DNA of 64,000 nucleotides from Theobroma cacao (GCF_000208745.1 NC_030852.1:12488301-12552300); one strand, 5' to 3'; counted from the first letter of the stretch, positions 1 to 11,841 are shown. Notes: generated by a model not told the origin, from the sequence alone. Program-made: numbers and translations.

Positions 1-1028
1 TGCTCCAAGAGTTTCCTTTCTCCCACCTCAAGCCATCCAATGGGTGACCTACATCTTTGTCCATATAATGCTTCAAATGGTGCCATCTGGATGCTAGCTT
101 AGAAACTATTATTGTGAGCAAACTCCACTAAGGGTAGATACCGATCCCATTTGACCCCAAGGTCTATTACACATGCCCTCAGTATATCTTCCAATGTTTG
201 TATTGTTCGTTCAGATTGCCCATCAGTCTGAGGGTGGAAAGCCATGCTGAAATCCAACTTAGTGCCCAACGCTTCCTGCAACTTTCCCCAGAACCTACTG
301 GTGAATTGTGCTATTCTGTCAAATACTATAGAAATGGGGATGCCATGCAATCGTACTATTTCATCCACATAAACTCGAGCGTATTGGACAGCCCCGTAAG
401 TAGTCTTAACTGGAAGAAAATGGGCTGACTTCGTTAACTGGTCTATTATGATCCAAATCGAGTCGTAGCCCCCACTAGTTCGAGGCAAGCTCATTACAAA
501 GTCCATTGCAACATGCTCCCACTTCCATTTAGGCATTGGTAATGGCTGTAGTAGCCCTACAAGCCTTTGATGCTAAGTCTTAATCTGCTTACAAACCAGG
601 CACTTGGAGACAAACTCAGCTACATCTTTCTTAAGTCCTTCCTACCAATATACCTCTTTTAAATCTTGATACATCTTTGTAGCCCTTGGATGTACCACAT
701 ATGCTGCCATGTGCGCCTCTTCCAATATTTTTCTCCTCAATCCATCACTATCGGGCACCTAAAGTCTAGTTCTATACGTCAATACTCCATCTGTGCCTTT
801 AGTAAACATTTTTCCTTTCCCTCTCTGAGGGTCCTCCAAAGCCTTAGTTACGAACTCATCTTTACCTTGGGCTTCTCTGATTCGATCTATTAAAATAGGC
901 CTCACTCTAAAATGTGCTAGCAATGTATTTGCCTTCAAAACTTCCAAATGCACACCCATGTCTCCCAAGCTATGCATCTCCCTAATCAAGGATCTTTTAT
1001 CTGTAAAGATATGTGTCAAGCTCCCCAT
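1..1028 (-). pseudogene. Integrase of element 1, degenerate and truncated by window edge
   Basis: This is the zinc-binding and catalytic part of a retroviral-type integrase, which joins retrotransposon cDNA to chromosomal DNA. The Zn-binding region decodes near 590-720 with conserved His residues and a CLVC pair. The 99-536 reading frame holds the core: MDFV with the first Asp, an Asp in [14 protein letters not shown], and [11 protein letters not shown] with the Glu, so all three catalytic acidic positions remain. The frame ends with a TAA after HNNSF, just before the sequence resumes as family-like [13 protein letters not shown] up to base 1. Another in-frame stop lies near the Zn finger (W-stop-EGLKKD). 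The 759-1028 frame is the linker between RNase H and integrase. The GPY/F and chromodomain portion is off-window. Confidence 0.85.
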
Positions 1029-2260
1029 CGATTTTCAGCTCAAGGCATCCGCCACTACATTTGCCTTACCGGGATGGTAAAGAATAATACAATCATAATC
1101 CTTTAGCAACTCCATCCACCTACATTGCCACAAGTTAAGATCCTTTTGCTGAAATATATACTTTAAGCTTTCGTGGTTTATATATATCTCGCAAGTCTCA
1201 CCATACAAGTAATGTCTCTAAATCTTTAAGGTAAACACGATTGCTGCCATCTCCAAATCGTGTGCGGGGTAATTTTGCTCATACCTTTTAAGTTGCCTTA
1301 ATGCATATGGAATCACCTTCCCATGCTGCATTAATACACACCCTAAACCAACTCGCGATGCATCATAAAATACCTTATAACCCCCTGTGCCTTGCAGTGG
1401 GCTTAATACTAGAGTTATGGTGAGACATACTTTAAGCTTCTCAAAGCTATCCTCACAAGCATTTAACCACTCAAATTTTGTATCTTTACGTGTTAGCTTA
1501 GTCAGAGGGGTGACTGTTTTGGAGAAGTCTTTAACAAAAAGATGATAATAGCCAGCCAAACCCAAAAAGCTTCTAATCTCCGTAACTGATGTTGGCCTTG
1601 GCCACTTTTCCACTGCCTTAACTTTCTTTGGATTGACTTGTACCTCATCCTTGGATACCACATGTCCCAAGAATGCAACGCTTTCAAGCCAGAACTCACA
1701 CTTGGAGAACTTGGTATACAATCGATGTTTTCTCAAAGTTTGGAGCACTATCTTAAGATGCTGCTCGTGCTCCTCTCGGCTCTTCGAGTAGATCAAGATG
1801 TCATCAATAAACACCACCGTGAACTTGTCCAAATAGGGCTTGAACACTCAGTTCATAAAATCCATAAAGGCCGCAGGGGCATTGGTAAGCCCGAATGACA
1901 TCACCAAGAACTCAAAGTGCCCATATCTTGTTCGAAATGCGGTTTTTGGTATATCTTCATTTTGGATCCTCAACTGATTGTACCCAGATCGCAGATCTAT
2001 CTTAGAGAAACATTGTGGTCCTTGTAGTTGATCAAATAAATCATCTATTCTTGGAAAAGGGTACTTATTCTTCATAGTCACTTTATTAAGCTGTCGGTAG
2101 TGAATGCACAATCTAAGCGACCCATCTTTTTTTCTTTACAAATAGCACCGACCGGTGCTCCCCATGGTGAAACTCTAGGACAGATGAAGCCTTTATCCAA
2201 CAAATCTTCTAACTGATCCTTAAGCTCTTTAAGTTTCATAGGTGCCATTCTTTATGAGGG
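1029..2260 (-). pseudogene. Reverse transcriptase and RNase H of element 1, degenerate
   Basis: The enzyme copies element RNA to DNA and removes the RNA strand. The fingers and palm decode from 2111 to 1848 ([13 protein letters not shown], then [15 protein letters not shown]). The next frame, 1847-1218, holds the catalytic [11 protein letters not shown] (Asp pair near 1800-1805), the thumb ([17 protein letters not shown]) and the start of RNase H ([19 protein letters not shown]). A TGA separates MDFMN from VFKPYLDK; element 2 has CGA (Arg) at the same place, so this is a C-to-T nonsense change. The RNase H tail ([18 protein letters not shown]) reads through 1030-1110. Upstream, the start of RT decodes to about 2260 with a frameshift near 2135. 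Confidence 0.88.
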
Positions 2261-3012
2261 TGTCAATATAGGTCTAGTGTCGGGAATCAAATCTATGCAA
2301 AATTCAATCTCTCGCTTGGGAGGCAAACTAGGTAGTTCCTTGAGAAATACATCCATGAACTCATTCACTACCGACACTTGGCTTATGTCTCTGACCTTCG
2401 CTTGGGTACCCCTCACAACAGCCAAGTAACCTTGATAACCCTATCTTAATAGCCTTCTAGTAGACATGATAGATATCAAATTGGTTGGAACATTGCTCCT
2501 ATCCCCCTGAATACTAAATGATGGTTCACTGGAAAAATCAAATCTAACCAATTTATGATAACAGTCCACACTGGCATGGCAGGGTGATAACCAATCCATT
2601 TCCAAGATCATGTCAAAATCTAAGGTGTCTAATACAACTAGATTTACCAAGGTTTCTTTGTCCTTGACTCAAACTACACAGGACTTATATTCCCATTTCG
2701 CCATAAATACCTCTTTTAAAGGGGTAGACACCACTAACTGTTCTTCTCTTATAACATAATCTTTACCCAAACGAGATGCAAAACATGGAAAAATAAAAAA
2801 GTGGGTAGCACCAGGATCAAAAAATACCCGAGCATTCGTATTACAAACTGAGAGAATACTTGATACCACTGCGTTGGATGTTTGGGCTTCTTGAGGTGTT
2901 AAAGCAAACACCCTTGCGTGTCCCCTATCAACGAAACTATGACGTCTAGACCCAGAAGGCCTACCCTGAGAAGAAGTAACAGCACCTCTACCTCTTGATC
3001 CACTAGCCTCTC
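2261..3012 (-). pseudogene. Aspartic protease and linker of element 1, degenerate
   Basis: This retropepsin domain would mature the polyprotein. The frame 3097-2669 contains [12 protein letters not shown], then the active-site region [10 protein letters not shown], where the usual D-T/S-G is D-P-G as in several plant chromoviruses. The adjoining frame 2650-2441 contains the C-terminal part (DFDMILEMDWLSPCHASVDC, compare the family pattern ILGMDWL). A frame break separates the two at about 2651-2668. The upstream edge is cut at 3012 by the inserted LTR; the coding sequence resumes at 5719. Confidence 0.8.
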
Positions 3013-3737
3013 TATCACAGCCTAGATCCCGGGTCATGATCGACACATGGGCCCAATGGGCATAGCCCACTAAGCCCAAGCAAGCCTTTTTATACAATCC
3101 TAATCATCATTTCTAAAACCACATATTGTAATTCTCGACTAAAATATTTCAATAACATTTTATAGTGACCCAATACTTACAATTTTATTATGTCAAAGTA
3201 ATGTCACCCGTCTACCAACTTCTAGTGGCATCAGTAATCAAATATACCTATTTGACTTATAACATGGATACTAGTGGATTTCATTACATATGCGTGTTCA
3301 CAAGTAACAGACCCTTGACCGTCAGCGGAGTGACCGTGGGTGAAGATACAACTACTAAGATGATAGAGTACCTACCAAAAAGGCGAGCATACATGAACAA
3401 CTCAATCTAGGTCCCAACTGCCTCCGAATCTGAAAACATGAAGTTTAAAAACGTGAGTATAAAACTCAAAGAGTGAACATAAGAAAGGAACAAGTAATCG
3501 ATAAGGAGAACTTGGAAATCATGATGCACTTGTTTCAAAAACAATGCTTTTGATTTAATTTCATACTAAAAACCCCCTATTTTCAAACTTTTATTAATAA
3601 TCTCATAGTGTTGCGAAAACCCATGATCAATCCATGAAGTTAAATGGGTGAAAAATATGTCAAAATCAAGCAAGGTAGCAAGCATGACAGCAAGTTTCTT
3701 GTTACAATGAGAAACAGTCTCAGTTTGCATATATTTT

Positions 3738-3890
3738 TGTTTTTCAAGAATATCTCCCACTGCAGAAGTCCAATTGACATGATTTTAAGACATTAGAAAG
3801 ATAAAAGGCTGTGATACAACTTTTATGTTTACCACTTTGCCTAATTCTGACAGGAAGGTGGTCAAAATCGTTGTCAAAATGGAAGAACTG
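3738..3890 (-). repeat. LTR-shared block, copy in the chimeric LTR
   Basis: A block of roughly 120-150 bp (landmarks on the plus strand: cccactgcagaagtcc, caattgacatgatttt, acaacttttatgtttacc, actttgcc, ggtcaaaat) recurs at 9109-9250 and, reversed, at 22262-22390. Diverged forms occur in Athila LTRs at 14003-14115, 26950-27065, 48795-48935, 48990-49105 and 59550-59675. No ORF or RNA family is recognised in it. Confidence 0.7.
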
Positions 3891-3916
3891 CACCAAAATT
3901 TTGGAACTACTGGAGA

Positions 3917-4052
3917 GTTTCTCGTTGCAGTGAGAATCCATTTTCGCTACAGCGAGAATTCTTTTTCGCTGCAGTGAGAAACAGGGCTGGTTTGTGCCCC
4001 CACCACCCGAGAGTTTCTCCCTGCGGTGAGAGTGCATTCTCGTTGCAACGAG
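3917..4052. repeat. Cluster of TCTCGCTGCAGCGAGA-like palindromes
   Basis: Five or six imperfect copies of a 16-bp self-complementary motif (core ctcgctgcagcgag with a PstI-like CTGCAG centre) lie within about 135 bp, for example ttctcgttgcagtgagaa and ttttcgctgcagtgagaaa. The same cluster recurs in every other complete copy of this LTR family: 9056-9352, 22141-22497, 36700-37035 and 44452-44790. Confidence 0.85.
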
Positions 4053-4254
4053 ATTCAAGGCAGATGACAAATTAAGGGATTTTCACATGCCACAAAATCC
4101 ATTCCTACCGTATTGCACATCAAAGTGAATACATTGACAATAATCAAGTTTCTCATTATTCATTTCAATCACATATTATAATCATAAACTTTCTATCACA
4201 TATACATATATAAACATACATAAACACGTACACCACCCCACTTCATTCATCATC

Positions 4255-4360
4255 ATAGTCGGGTCATCATCATCGACTTATGCGCACTCCCTACTAACAC
4301 ATAGCCGGGTCATCATCAACTCATGTGTACTCCCACATCACACATACCTGGGTCATCATT
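4255..4360. repeat. LTR minisatellite (gtgcactccc..cacat units)
   Basis: Short tandem units built on atgtgcactcccacaccgca and gggtcatcatc occur here about three times. Related arrays are at 9530-9615, 21800-21935 (reverse), 37130-37375, 44890-45100 and 47929-47970, each at the same place in the chromovirus LTR. Confidence 0.75.
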
Positions 4361-5217
4361 ATCACACAACATTATTCATCAATGCATAACATATATTCAT
4401 ATATATACATACCAATATAATATAGGAGCACATGGATTCATCCTTTTACATAATTCACATTTTCACAACATCAAAACATTTCATCAAGGGCTTGCTCCCA
4501 TGCATAATTTAATGAAAACCAAGTAAAATCATTTAAATGCTTCATCCCACCACATATGTATTTCCAAAAAACACTTTGATACAAGTTCACTCATCGATCT
4601 TGTTGATTCTTTTACTTGACTCTAACCTCAACTAATGCTCCAAATGGACATGTGAGGCCTTGTTGGAACTTATACACACATAACATCACAACCCAACCCA
4701 AATTGGCATTAATATAATTCCAAAAGCTCTTTCCTAATCAAGTTCTACTAGTTATTCCTAACTAGCTTCCAATTGCCATTAAGTGGCTAGTTATTCACAT
4801 TACTCTAGCCACCTTAAGAGTGAATAAATAACCTTAATGATAAAACACTCACAAACCCCATTGTTAGCCATTATCAACAACTAAAGAAATTTAACCTTAA
4901 CTTATACTCACCTTGATGGTCTTTGTAGTTGAATTCTCTTTCAAAATTCTTGAAGCTAACAAGGAAAATCACTCACTCTCTCTCTACATGTCTAGCTAGT
5001 GAGAGAAAGATAGAAGTAAGACTTTTTAAGGGTTTTAAGGTGAGAGAGTGAAAGACCACAAAAGGTTCTATGAAAAAGTGCTCAAAAGCATGAAAATTGA
5101 AATTAGAGAGAGAAAGTTATGGAAGCTTTAAGGGAGGCTCCCATGGAGATGAAGAAATGTGAGATGGGAAGGGAAAAAGAAATGGCTGGAATCTGCTGGA
5201 AATTGCTGGAGCTTTAG

Positions 5218-5226
5218 ATATTTATA
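5218..5226 (-). promoter_or_regulatory. TATA-box-like motif of the chromovirus LTR
   Basis: On the minus strand this reads tataaatat. The same motif sits at the same position in the copies at 8360-10860, 20559-23174 and 61978-63162, and in weaker form (ataaatatc) in element 2. Position and conservation suggest the LTR promoter; the transcription start is not determined. Confidence 0.55.
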
Positions 5227-5718
5227 TCTAAAGTTTATCCAATTTTTCATGTAATTTACCAAAAGGCCCTCCATAAGGTGACTTTGTCTTTTTCTTTCCT
5301 TCGATTCAACTTTTTACTCTTTGGACAGTAAGACAAAGTCCATAATGGTCTAGAAGTACTCAAGTTCGCGAAAAATTAAAAATTTAGACTCGAGATATAA
5401 AATGACCATTTTGCCCTTACCTTGGAAATCATCATTATTTCTATTTCCTTCATCATTTTATCCTTATTTTCATCATTCATTTGTGCCTTAGGCCTACTTA
5501 AGCCTTAATAATGTTTTAAAGCATACTTCTAGCATCTCACTAAAGAAAATAACGAAATTACCCTTAGTACATTTTATCGCGTCTCCTTTTAGTTACGTGT
5601 CTATAGAGGTCGAGGTTTCACAAGTTCACTTCTGAATTACCCTTTTTACTCAGTAATCAACCTCAATTAGCAACCGATAAGAATTATTAGCCACCACCTC
5701 AAAGTACGAGGTACTACA

Positions 5719-6330
5719 CTCCTGATCAGATGAGGCGACTAGTGAAGGAGCAGAAGAGGCTGGTTGGGCGAAACCGTGAGTAGAACCTTGGGATTGATAA
5801 GCCATCGGGCAATTCCTCTTAATATGTCCAAGTTGACTGCATAAGAAACAAACTCCCGTAGCACGGAGGCATCTTCCTCTATGCCGTCCCCCACAAGTAT
5901 CACAACAATGGATAACTTGACTACCTTGCCTCGAATCTTGTTGCCTCATAACACTAAAGGTTCTCTGTCCCGCCCCAATACTAGCACTAGGCGAGTCACT
6001 CCCCTATTGGGGTAATTGTAAGTCCCTCTGTGAGCCTTGATGACCAGAGGACGAAATACTACCATTGAAGTCTCTGCGACCTTGATAGCCTTCTGTCTTG
6101 GCCCTCTTTGCTCTATCCCTTATAGCCCTACTCTCACTGGTCCTCATCTCAATCCGATGAGCACAATCCACTGCTACGGAGTAGGTATTGAAATCTTGGG
6201 ATGCCACAGCCCTAAATAATGGCTCCACTAGCCCATCCACAAACCTTTGAATCTTTATCTCCTTAGTAGAAACTAGATAGGGCGCATATCGAGCCAGTTG
6301 CGTAAATTTGATGTTGTATTCTGACACAGT
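5719..6330 (-). pseudogene. Gag C-terminal part of element 1 with zinc knuckle
   Basis: The frame 5949-5719 encodes the nucleocapsid part of Gag, which binds element RNA. It carries [12 protein letters not shown] followed by an intact CX2CX4HX4C zinc knuckle, [14 protein letters not shown]. Frame 6342-6004 carries the end of the capsid-like domain ([27 protein letters not shown]). The two frames are separated by a break near 5950-6003. The domain is interrupted at 6330 by a solo LTR and resumes at 7413. Confidence 0.85.
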
Positions 6331-7412
6331 TGTTGGTCCCAAGTAAATGTGCTAGAGGGGGTGAATAGCACTTTTTGACTCTTGGTAATATGAGGAACTA
6401 ATTCGAAAAGCAATGAAAATAAAAAACGTAGTAGACAATGCGCAGGAATTTAGAGTGGTTCAGTCCAAGACCTACACCCACTACCTTGATTATCCAACCA
6501 AGGATTTTCTAACTAATCCACTATGAACCGGTGAAATTCACAAGCTTTCACAAAGCTTTACAATGGCTTTTACTAGGCTTAGCCCAAACCTTGCACAATA
6601 GTTTTTCCCCGGGCTCAACTATAACTCAACACCTAACTTTTCAAGGCTAAGTTAGAACCTATACCCAATCAAGCAATCCTAGCTTGAATCAATCCATTAA
6701 AGTGACTTGCTCACTCTAAGAATATAAGGAGAAAAGTGAAAAGAGTGTACTTATGATCACAAACTTGATGTAAGTGGTACAAGTTGAAGTGCAAAACATA
6801 ACTACAAAGATAGGCGTTGAGTGCAGTAAAGTGCAGAGAGATTTTTGCTGATTTTTGAGCTCTTTTTGCTTAAAAGCCTTCAAAACTACATTTCTAGCCG
6901 TTAGAACCCTCTTTTATACTTTGAGAAACAACTTTGATGGTAGTTTGACAATTTTCTAGTCGTTGGAAATAGTTGGGAGTTGGTTCTAGCAATTAATCTA
7001 TCTTTTAGTGCAGAGTTTAAAATTGCAGGCAGAATGCTCTTAGTCGACTAACCGATATCTTAGTCGACTAAGTTGTCTTTGTCTTCTGATCCTAGTTTCT
7101 GGCAGTTCTAGCAGTGTGCACTTAGTCGACTAACTCATTCCTTGGTCAACTAAGTTGGTTATGTTTCACAATACTCTTCAGCCCGCCAACTTTTGATTTA
7201 AATCTTAGTTGACTAACTCTTCATTAATCGACTCAGGCGTTTCTGTCTTGTTGATCAATTGTGACTTCCTTATTTCTATGCTCTTTGATATGTGCATTTG
7301 AATGATTGATTAAATATTTGCATACAGTTTTTCTCTTGCACACTCAATTAGAAATATTAGACACAAATGAATGGAAATGTTTTATTATCATCAAAAACTA
7401 ATGGAGCCAACA
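6331..7412. mobile_element. Solo LTR (copia-type, 'family H') with perfect TSD
   Basis: Termini are TGTTGG...CCAACA, a good TG...CA inverted end. The 5-bp flanks are identical: acagt at 6326-6330 and acagt at 7413-7417. The empty site is visible in element 2, where gacaccgtcatacttgg is continuous. The length is 1082 bp with no coding potential. A second copy is at 54123-55302. I call it a solo LTR, copia-type from the end sequence and size; a non-autonomous element with no internal region is the alternative. It inserted after element 1. Confidence 0.88.
7040..7232. repeat. Cluster of CTTAGTCGACTAAG palindromes
   Basis: The family H LTR holds about six copies of a palindrome centred on GTCGAC. 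Perfect ones are ttagtcgactaa at 7040-7051, the 14-bp cttagtcgactaag at 7059-7072, and ttagtcgactaa at 7122-7133. Degenerate ones (cttggtcaactaag, ttagttgactaa) follow. The sister copy has the same cluster at 54860-55130. Confidence 0.88.
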
Positions 7413-7417
7413 ACAGT

Positions 7418-8128
7418 CATACTTGGGGTCTGTACTAATGCCTGAAACTCCCTAGCCCGTGCATTACATACACTAAGTGGTAAGAGTCGATCTAAGAAGG
7501 CTGTACAGAACTCCTTCCAAGTCAACGACGTTGCATCCATCAGCCTACCTCTATGCAAGGAGCCATACCACTCTTGCGCCACGTCTTCTAATCGAAAGGT
7601 GGCTAGCTCGACTGATCTAGTACTAGAGCATCCCAAGGCCTCACAAATTTTCTCCATCTTGTCTAAGTAAAACTTTAGTTTCTCCGATGCATCGAACCTT
7701 GAAAATGAAGGAGACTTAAGCTTTAGGAAATCAGGAAGGGAAATTTCTAAATGACCCCTCTCAACCTCAAGATGTTGGCAATCGGCCTACCCTTGGGAAC
7801 TAAGGGATTCTTGTACTGTAGGTCTCCCATCCACTATCCTCTGCATATCGTCTATACGGGTTGCCATCATCTCTATAACCCAATTAACTCCCTGTAGGCC
7901 TGTCACCAAGTTCTCATTGGTGATGCCCTTAGTTGGTTGTCTATCTGTATCGCCCGAAGATCGTCCCTCCTCTAGTCTACTCACAGGCATATCTGCCCTC
8001 ACCGACCTAGTGGCCCCGCCACGTCTACCTCACCTCCTAAGGGTGGGTGCCCATGGCCTATCTGTCATCTCATTAGGAGCATCTTACTCCACCATTCATC
8101 TTGAGGCGGCTCGTGTCTTAGGCTGCAT
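7418..8128 (-). pseudogene. Gag N-terminal part of element 1
   Basis: This is the capsid-like portion of the retrotransposon Gag. The start codon chosen is the ATG at 8128, which aligns with the start at 43546 in element 2; the family commonly begins MPP(R/K)TRAA. Frame 7657-7391 holds [19 protein letters not shown] and DVAQEWYGS, typical of the plant retrotransposon gag domain. Frames 8002-7787 and 8128-8095 are out of phase or stopped (a TGA follows QPKTRAASR), so the gene is broken in several places. Confidence 0.8.
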
Positions 8129-8341
8129 TCTTACCTAGACATGAGCAAACACTTGTTATTAAATACATTTTGCGATTATAATCGTATCTAAGGAAAAAGG
8201 TGGTTTCTAAGATAAGGAATCTATGCGGTCCTTTGGTTGTAAAATGTGCCACGGTTCACACTTCACAACCAACGTTTTCACATAAAGACCCGACACTCCG
8301 CTGGACCAACAAAAAAAAGTCTTACAACCTAAACAACCTAG

Positions 8342-8355
8342 GGCTTTGATACCAA
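8342..8355 (-). other. Primer binding site of element 1 (tRNA-iMet type)
   Basis: Two to four bases inside the 5' LTR end, the minus strand reads TGGTATCAAAGCCC, one mismatch from the common plant PBS TGGTATCAGAGCC that pairs with the 3' end of initiator tRNA-Met. This fixes the LTR boundary at 8360 and the element direction. Confidence 0.85.
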
Positions 8356-8359
8356 GTTT

Positions 8360-10860
8360 GTCACAACCCAAATTTCAAGCCATGACTAGCGCATGGGCCC
8401 AGTGGACGTAGCCCACAAAGCCCAAGCAAGCTTCTTTACGTAATCCCGTTCACTATCCCATCAATTTTTCATCATCATTACTAGACCACCATTTGTAAGA
8501 TACAACTAGACGTATTTTCATAATACAACATAGATACTAAAAATTTACATTTTGTATGATCTGAAAATAAGGTTATTCATAGCCATCTCATAATGGCACC
8601 ATCATTCCAAAATTTTACATGCATCGTTAGCAAAGTGATTCCTAGCAATTTACATTTAATGTACATGTACTCATATAAAAAACTTTTAATGACCAGTAGA
8701 GTGGCTTTGGTGAGGGTACGACTATTGAATGCCATGATACCTACCAAGAGTGAATGCAAGTGGACGCCTTAGTCTCAGTCCCAACTATCTACAAATCTAA
8801 AAACATGCAATTTAAAAGAGTGAATATAAACTCAGTGAGTGAACATAAGAAGGGAACATGCAATGACAAGGAATGTTTTAGAAAACCTGATGCACTTACA
8901 ATAAACAATGCAATTTAGTCTAAATTTTTGGTTAAAACCCCTCATTTCAAACTTTGAATGTTTAATCCCTTAATGTTACAAAACCCATGATGAACCATAA
9001 AGTTGAATAGAATGAAAATTTCAGAAATGACCAAGCAAGACAAACAAACAGAGGGTTTTCTCGTTGCAGTGAAAAGGCATTCTTAGTTTGCATACACTTC
9101 GGCTTTTCAAGCATATCTCCCACTACAGAAGTTCAATTGACATGATTTTTTAGTCATGAGAAATCTAAGAGGCTGGGCTACAACTTTTATGTTTACCACT
9201 TTGCCTAGTTCTAATCAAAAGGTGGTCAAAATTTTTGTTAAATTGAAAGCACTGCACTAGAATTTTGGAACCACTTGAGAGTTTCTCGCTGCAACGAGAA
9301 CCAGGCTAATGTAAGCCCCCCAACCCGAAAGTTTCTTGTTGCAGTGAGAAATAGAGCAATTTAGTTAAAAGGGGTATTGTTACGTCAAAAAGCCATTTTC
9401 TTGCTAAAATGAAAAGCAATTTGGGGCAATTAACAATGCCAACATACAACACAATCACAATTATTTTCATAAACATTCTATAACATATATATATACATAC
9501 ATCATTATGCATACCATCCTGCCACACTCTCCTCATGTGCACTCCCACACTGCACATATCTAGGTCATCATCAGCTCATGTGCACTCCCACACCGCACAT
9601 AGTTGGGTCCTCATTATCACACAAAATGAGAATGCAAAGCATAATATACATATCAATATAATGTGAGAACGCATGAACTATTCATATTGCACATTTCACA
9701 AGATAAAAACATTTAATCAAGGGCTTGTTCCCCAAGTATATTTTTAAAGCAAAAACAAAGGAAACTTTCAAATGATTTATTTAAACATGTAGGCACTTCC
9801 CAAAACATTTTGAAATGCAAGCTCACTCACTTGTATTTGTTAAATCATTACCTAACTCCAACTTCCTCTAATGGTCCAAATGGGGCAGTGGGGCTTCATT
9901 GGAACCTATCATCACATTAGCATCACAATTAACTCAATTCACATAACTATAAATTCTAAAAGCTATCTCCTAAATCATGTTCTACTAGTTATTCTTAACT
10001 AACTTCCAATTGCCATTAAGCGGCTATTTACTTTCACTATTCTACTCACAATAAAGATGAATAAATAATCCTCAACTACAAAACATTTACAAATCTATCC
10101 ACTAGCCATTTTCAACAACTTAAAAATCAACTCTAATTCACTACTCACCTTGGTAGCTTTGTAATTGAATTCCTTTCCAAAAATTTCAAGCTATTATAGA
10201 AGCTCCCTCTTTCTCTCTCTAAAACACCTAGCTAGTGAGAGGAAGTATGGAAGTAAGACTTTTTAAGGGTTTTAAACTGAGAGAGTGAAATAGCACAAAA
10301 GGTTCTATGAAAAAGTGCACAAAGCATGAAAATTGGAGTTAACTTGAGAGACGTTATGGAGGTTTCAAAACAAGTCCATGGAGGATGAAAGAAACGTGAG
10401 ATGGGAGGAAGAAGAAGAAGAAGTTGCTGGAAAATGAGAATAAGCTACTGAAAAATGATATTTATAGCTAAAGTTTATCCAAACTCCACTTAAATTATGA
10501 AAATGCCTTTAACAAGTAGGCTTTGTCTTCCTCTAATCCTTTGTGCAATCTTTTTACTCTTTTGACACTGAGACATAGTTCATAATAGTCTAGAAATACT
10601 CAGGTTCACGAAAACTTAAAAATTTCGACTCGAGATGAAAAATGACCATTTTCCCCCTACCTTGGAAATCATCATTATTTATATTCCTTCATCATTTTAT
10701 CCTTATTTTCATCATTCATTTATGCCTTAGGTCTATTTAGGCCTTAATATTGTTTGAAAGCATACTTCAAGGGGCTCACTAAGAAAATGATGAAATTACC
10801 CCTAGTCCATGATATCGCGTCTACTTCTAGCTACGAGTCTATAAAGATCAAGGTCTAACA
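8360..10860 (-). repeat. 5' LTR of element 1 (chromovirus LTR family A)
   Basis: On the plus strand it starts tgtcacaaccc and ends aaggtctaaca, giving 2501 bp. It contains, in plus order, the LTR-shared block (9109-9250), palindromes (9056-9352), minisatellite units (9530-9615), a (CT)n tract near 10215, and a TATA-like motif on the minus strand at 10458-10466. The 3' LTR lies outside the window. No protein is encoded; small reading frames inside are incidental. Confidence 0.88.
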
Positions 10861-11475
10861 GAAGACATGATATAAGGCTTGATACTAATTTAAAGCCAGA
10901 TGTGAATTAAATGAACTTAAAGCTTGATATCAATATTTGGAATGAACAAAGAAACTTGATATCAATTGTTGATTTCAACATTCAAGCATAAGTGAGAAGC
11001 AATGAAAAGCACAATATCAATTCGATGTTTAAATATTACGAATAGTGAAAGACACCAACTATTGGATTCCCACCACAACTTGTTGTTAAAGATACCAAGT
11101 GCTAATGACACCAATTTTGATTGAAAGAATTCATGCAGACATATATGTCAATGATTAACTCAACCTTAAGAAGTCTTAAGGTCATTATCAATTATTAGTA
11201 AAAGAAATCATGAAACAAAAGGAGAAAGGACAAGAAAAATAATCACTTTAAAGCATAATCTTACTCCCCTTTAGAGAAATCATGAAACCAATAAGTTACC
11301 AACTGTTAAAAAACCATATGTTAGGAAAGAAATGAGTATTTAACTAGATATTCAACATGTTCATCCAGTGCTCAAGTGTTCATGGAACTAGATGAGTATG
11401 AGAATTTAAATGAATGTTCAACATATGCATCAAATACTCATATTTTTGAGAAATATTTGCAAAGTAGTTCCTAAG
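10861..11475. other. Unassigned AT-rich interval with ~60-bp direct repeat
   Basis: No coding or LTR signature is recognised. Two diverged units share the pattern atgagta...ttcaacat..tgcatc..a.t.ctca at 11331-11374 and 11392-11440. Short phrases such as cttgatatcaat and gaaatcatgaaac also recur. It may be an older element into which both neighbours inserted. Confidence 0.4.
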
Positions 11476-11841
11476 TGTTAAGCTTGAGTTACATCATGTT
11501 TTGATTTGACAAAAATTATATGTTATCTTGATCTTAATGTCAAGCATTTGAAATTGTTTCAAATATATTTTTAATCTCATAAGGTCAAATAATTATTTGA
11601 AAAGCCATGCATCATTAGTAAACATCTTATAAGCTTTCAAATAATGCATATTCAGCTAAGAATACAAGAGCAAACATGCCTTAAAATGTTATTTGAATGT
11701 AGGAACAAGGCAAAGAAGAAATAGTTGAAAAGCGGCACCAAAAAGCTAAAGAAACCTCAAGACACAAGTCAAGAGTCGTTCCTAGAGAAGCTCAAGTCAA
11801 TCTAAAGGTTGAAAGAGTGCAAAACTTGAAGATTATAAAGC

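Larger units (their letters stand above)
3013..5718 (-). mobile_element. Chimeric solo LTR inserted between gag and pol of element 1
   Basis: On the plus strand, 3013-5622 matches the chromovirus LTR family at 8360-10860 and 36052-38636 from its start (tatcacagcc, consensus tgtcacagcc) to its end (gaggtttcaca). The next 96 bp, 5623-5718, instead match the last ~95 bp of the different LTR at 28862-32596 (shared wording such as acctcaatt..cgataag and ttattagccacca). Element 1 resumes at once after 5718 with ctcctgatc, and before 3013 it ends with cactagcctctc; element 2 reads cactagcctcctaatc uninterrupted. The flanks 3008-3012 (ctctc) and 5719-5723 (ctcct) may be a decayed target duplication. 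The LTR holds a TATA-like motif, tandem repeats and palindrome clusters. Confidence 0.75.
1..10860 (-). mobile_element. Chromovirus 'element 1' (Ty3/gypsy), 3' end off-window
   Basis: Read on the minus strand, the order is 5' LTR (10860 to 8360), PBS, gag, protease, reverse transcriptase, RNase H and integrase, with the integrase running off base 1. This domain order is that of Ty3/gypsy. The closely matching element at 36052-48430 carries a C-terminal chromodomain, which puts both in the chromoviruses, most likely the Tekay/Del lineage (inference from the long LTRs and the gag and protease wording). The element is interrupted at 3013-5718 and 6331-7412. It cannot encode a working polyprotein because of several stops. 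The 5-bp flank outside its 5' LTR is gaaga (10861-10865); the matching target duplication would lie left of the window. Confidence 0.88.
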
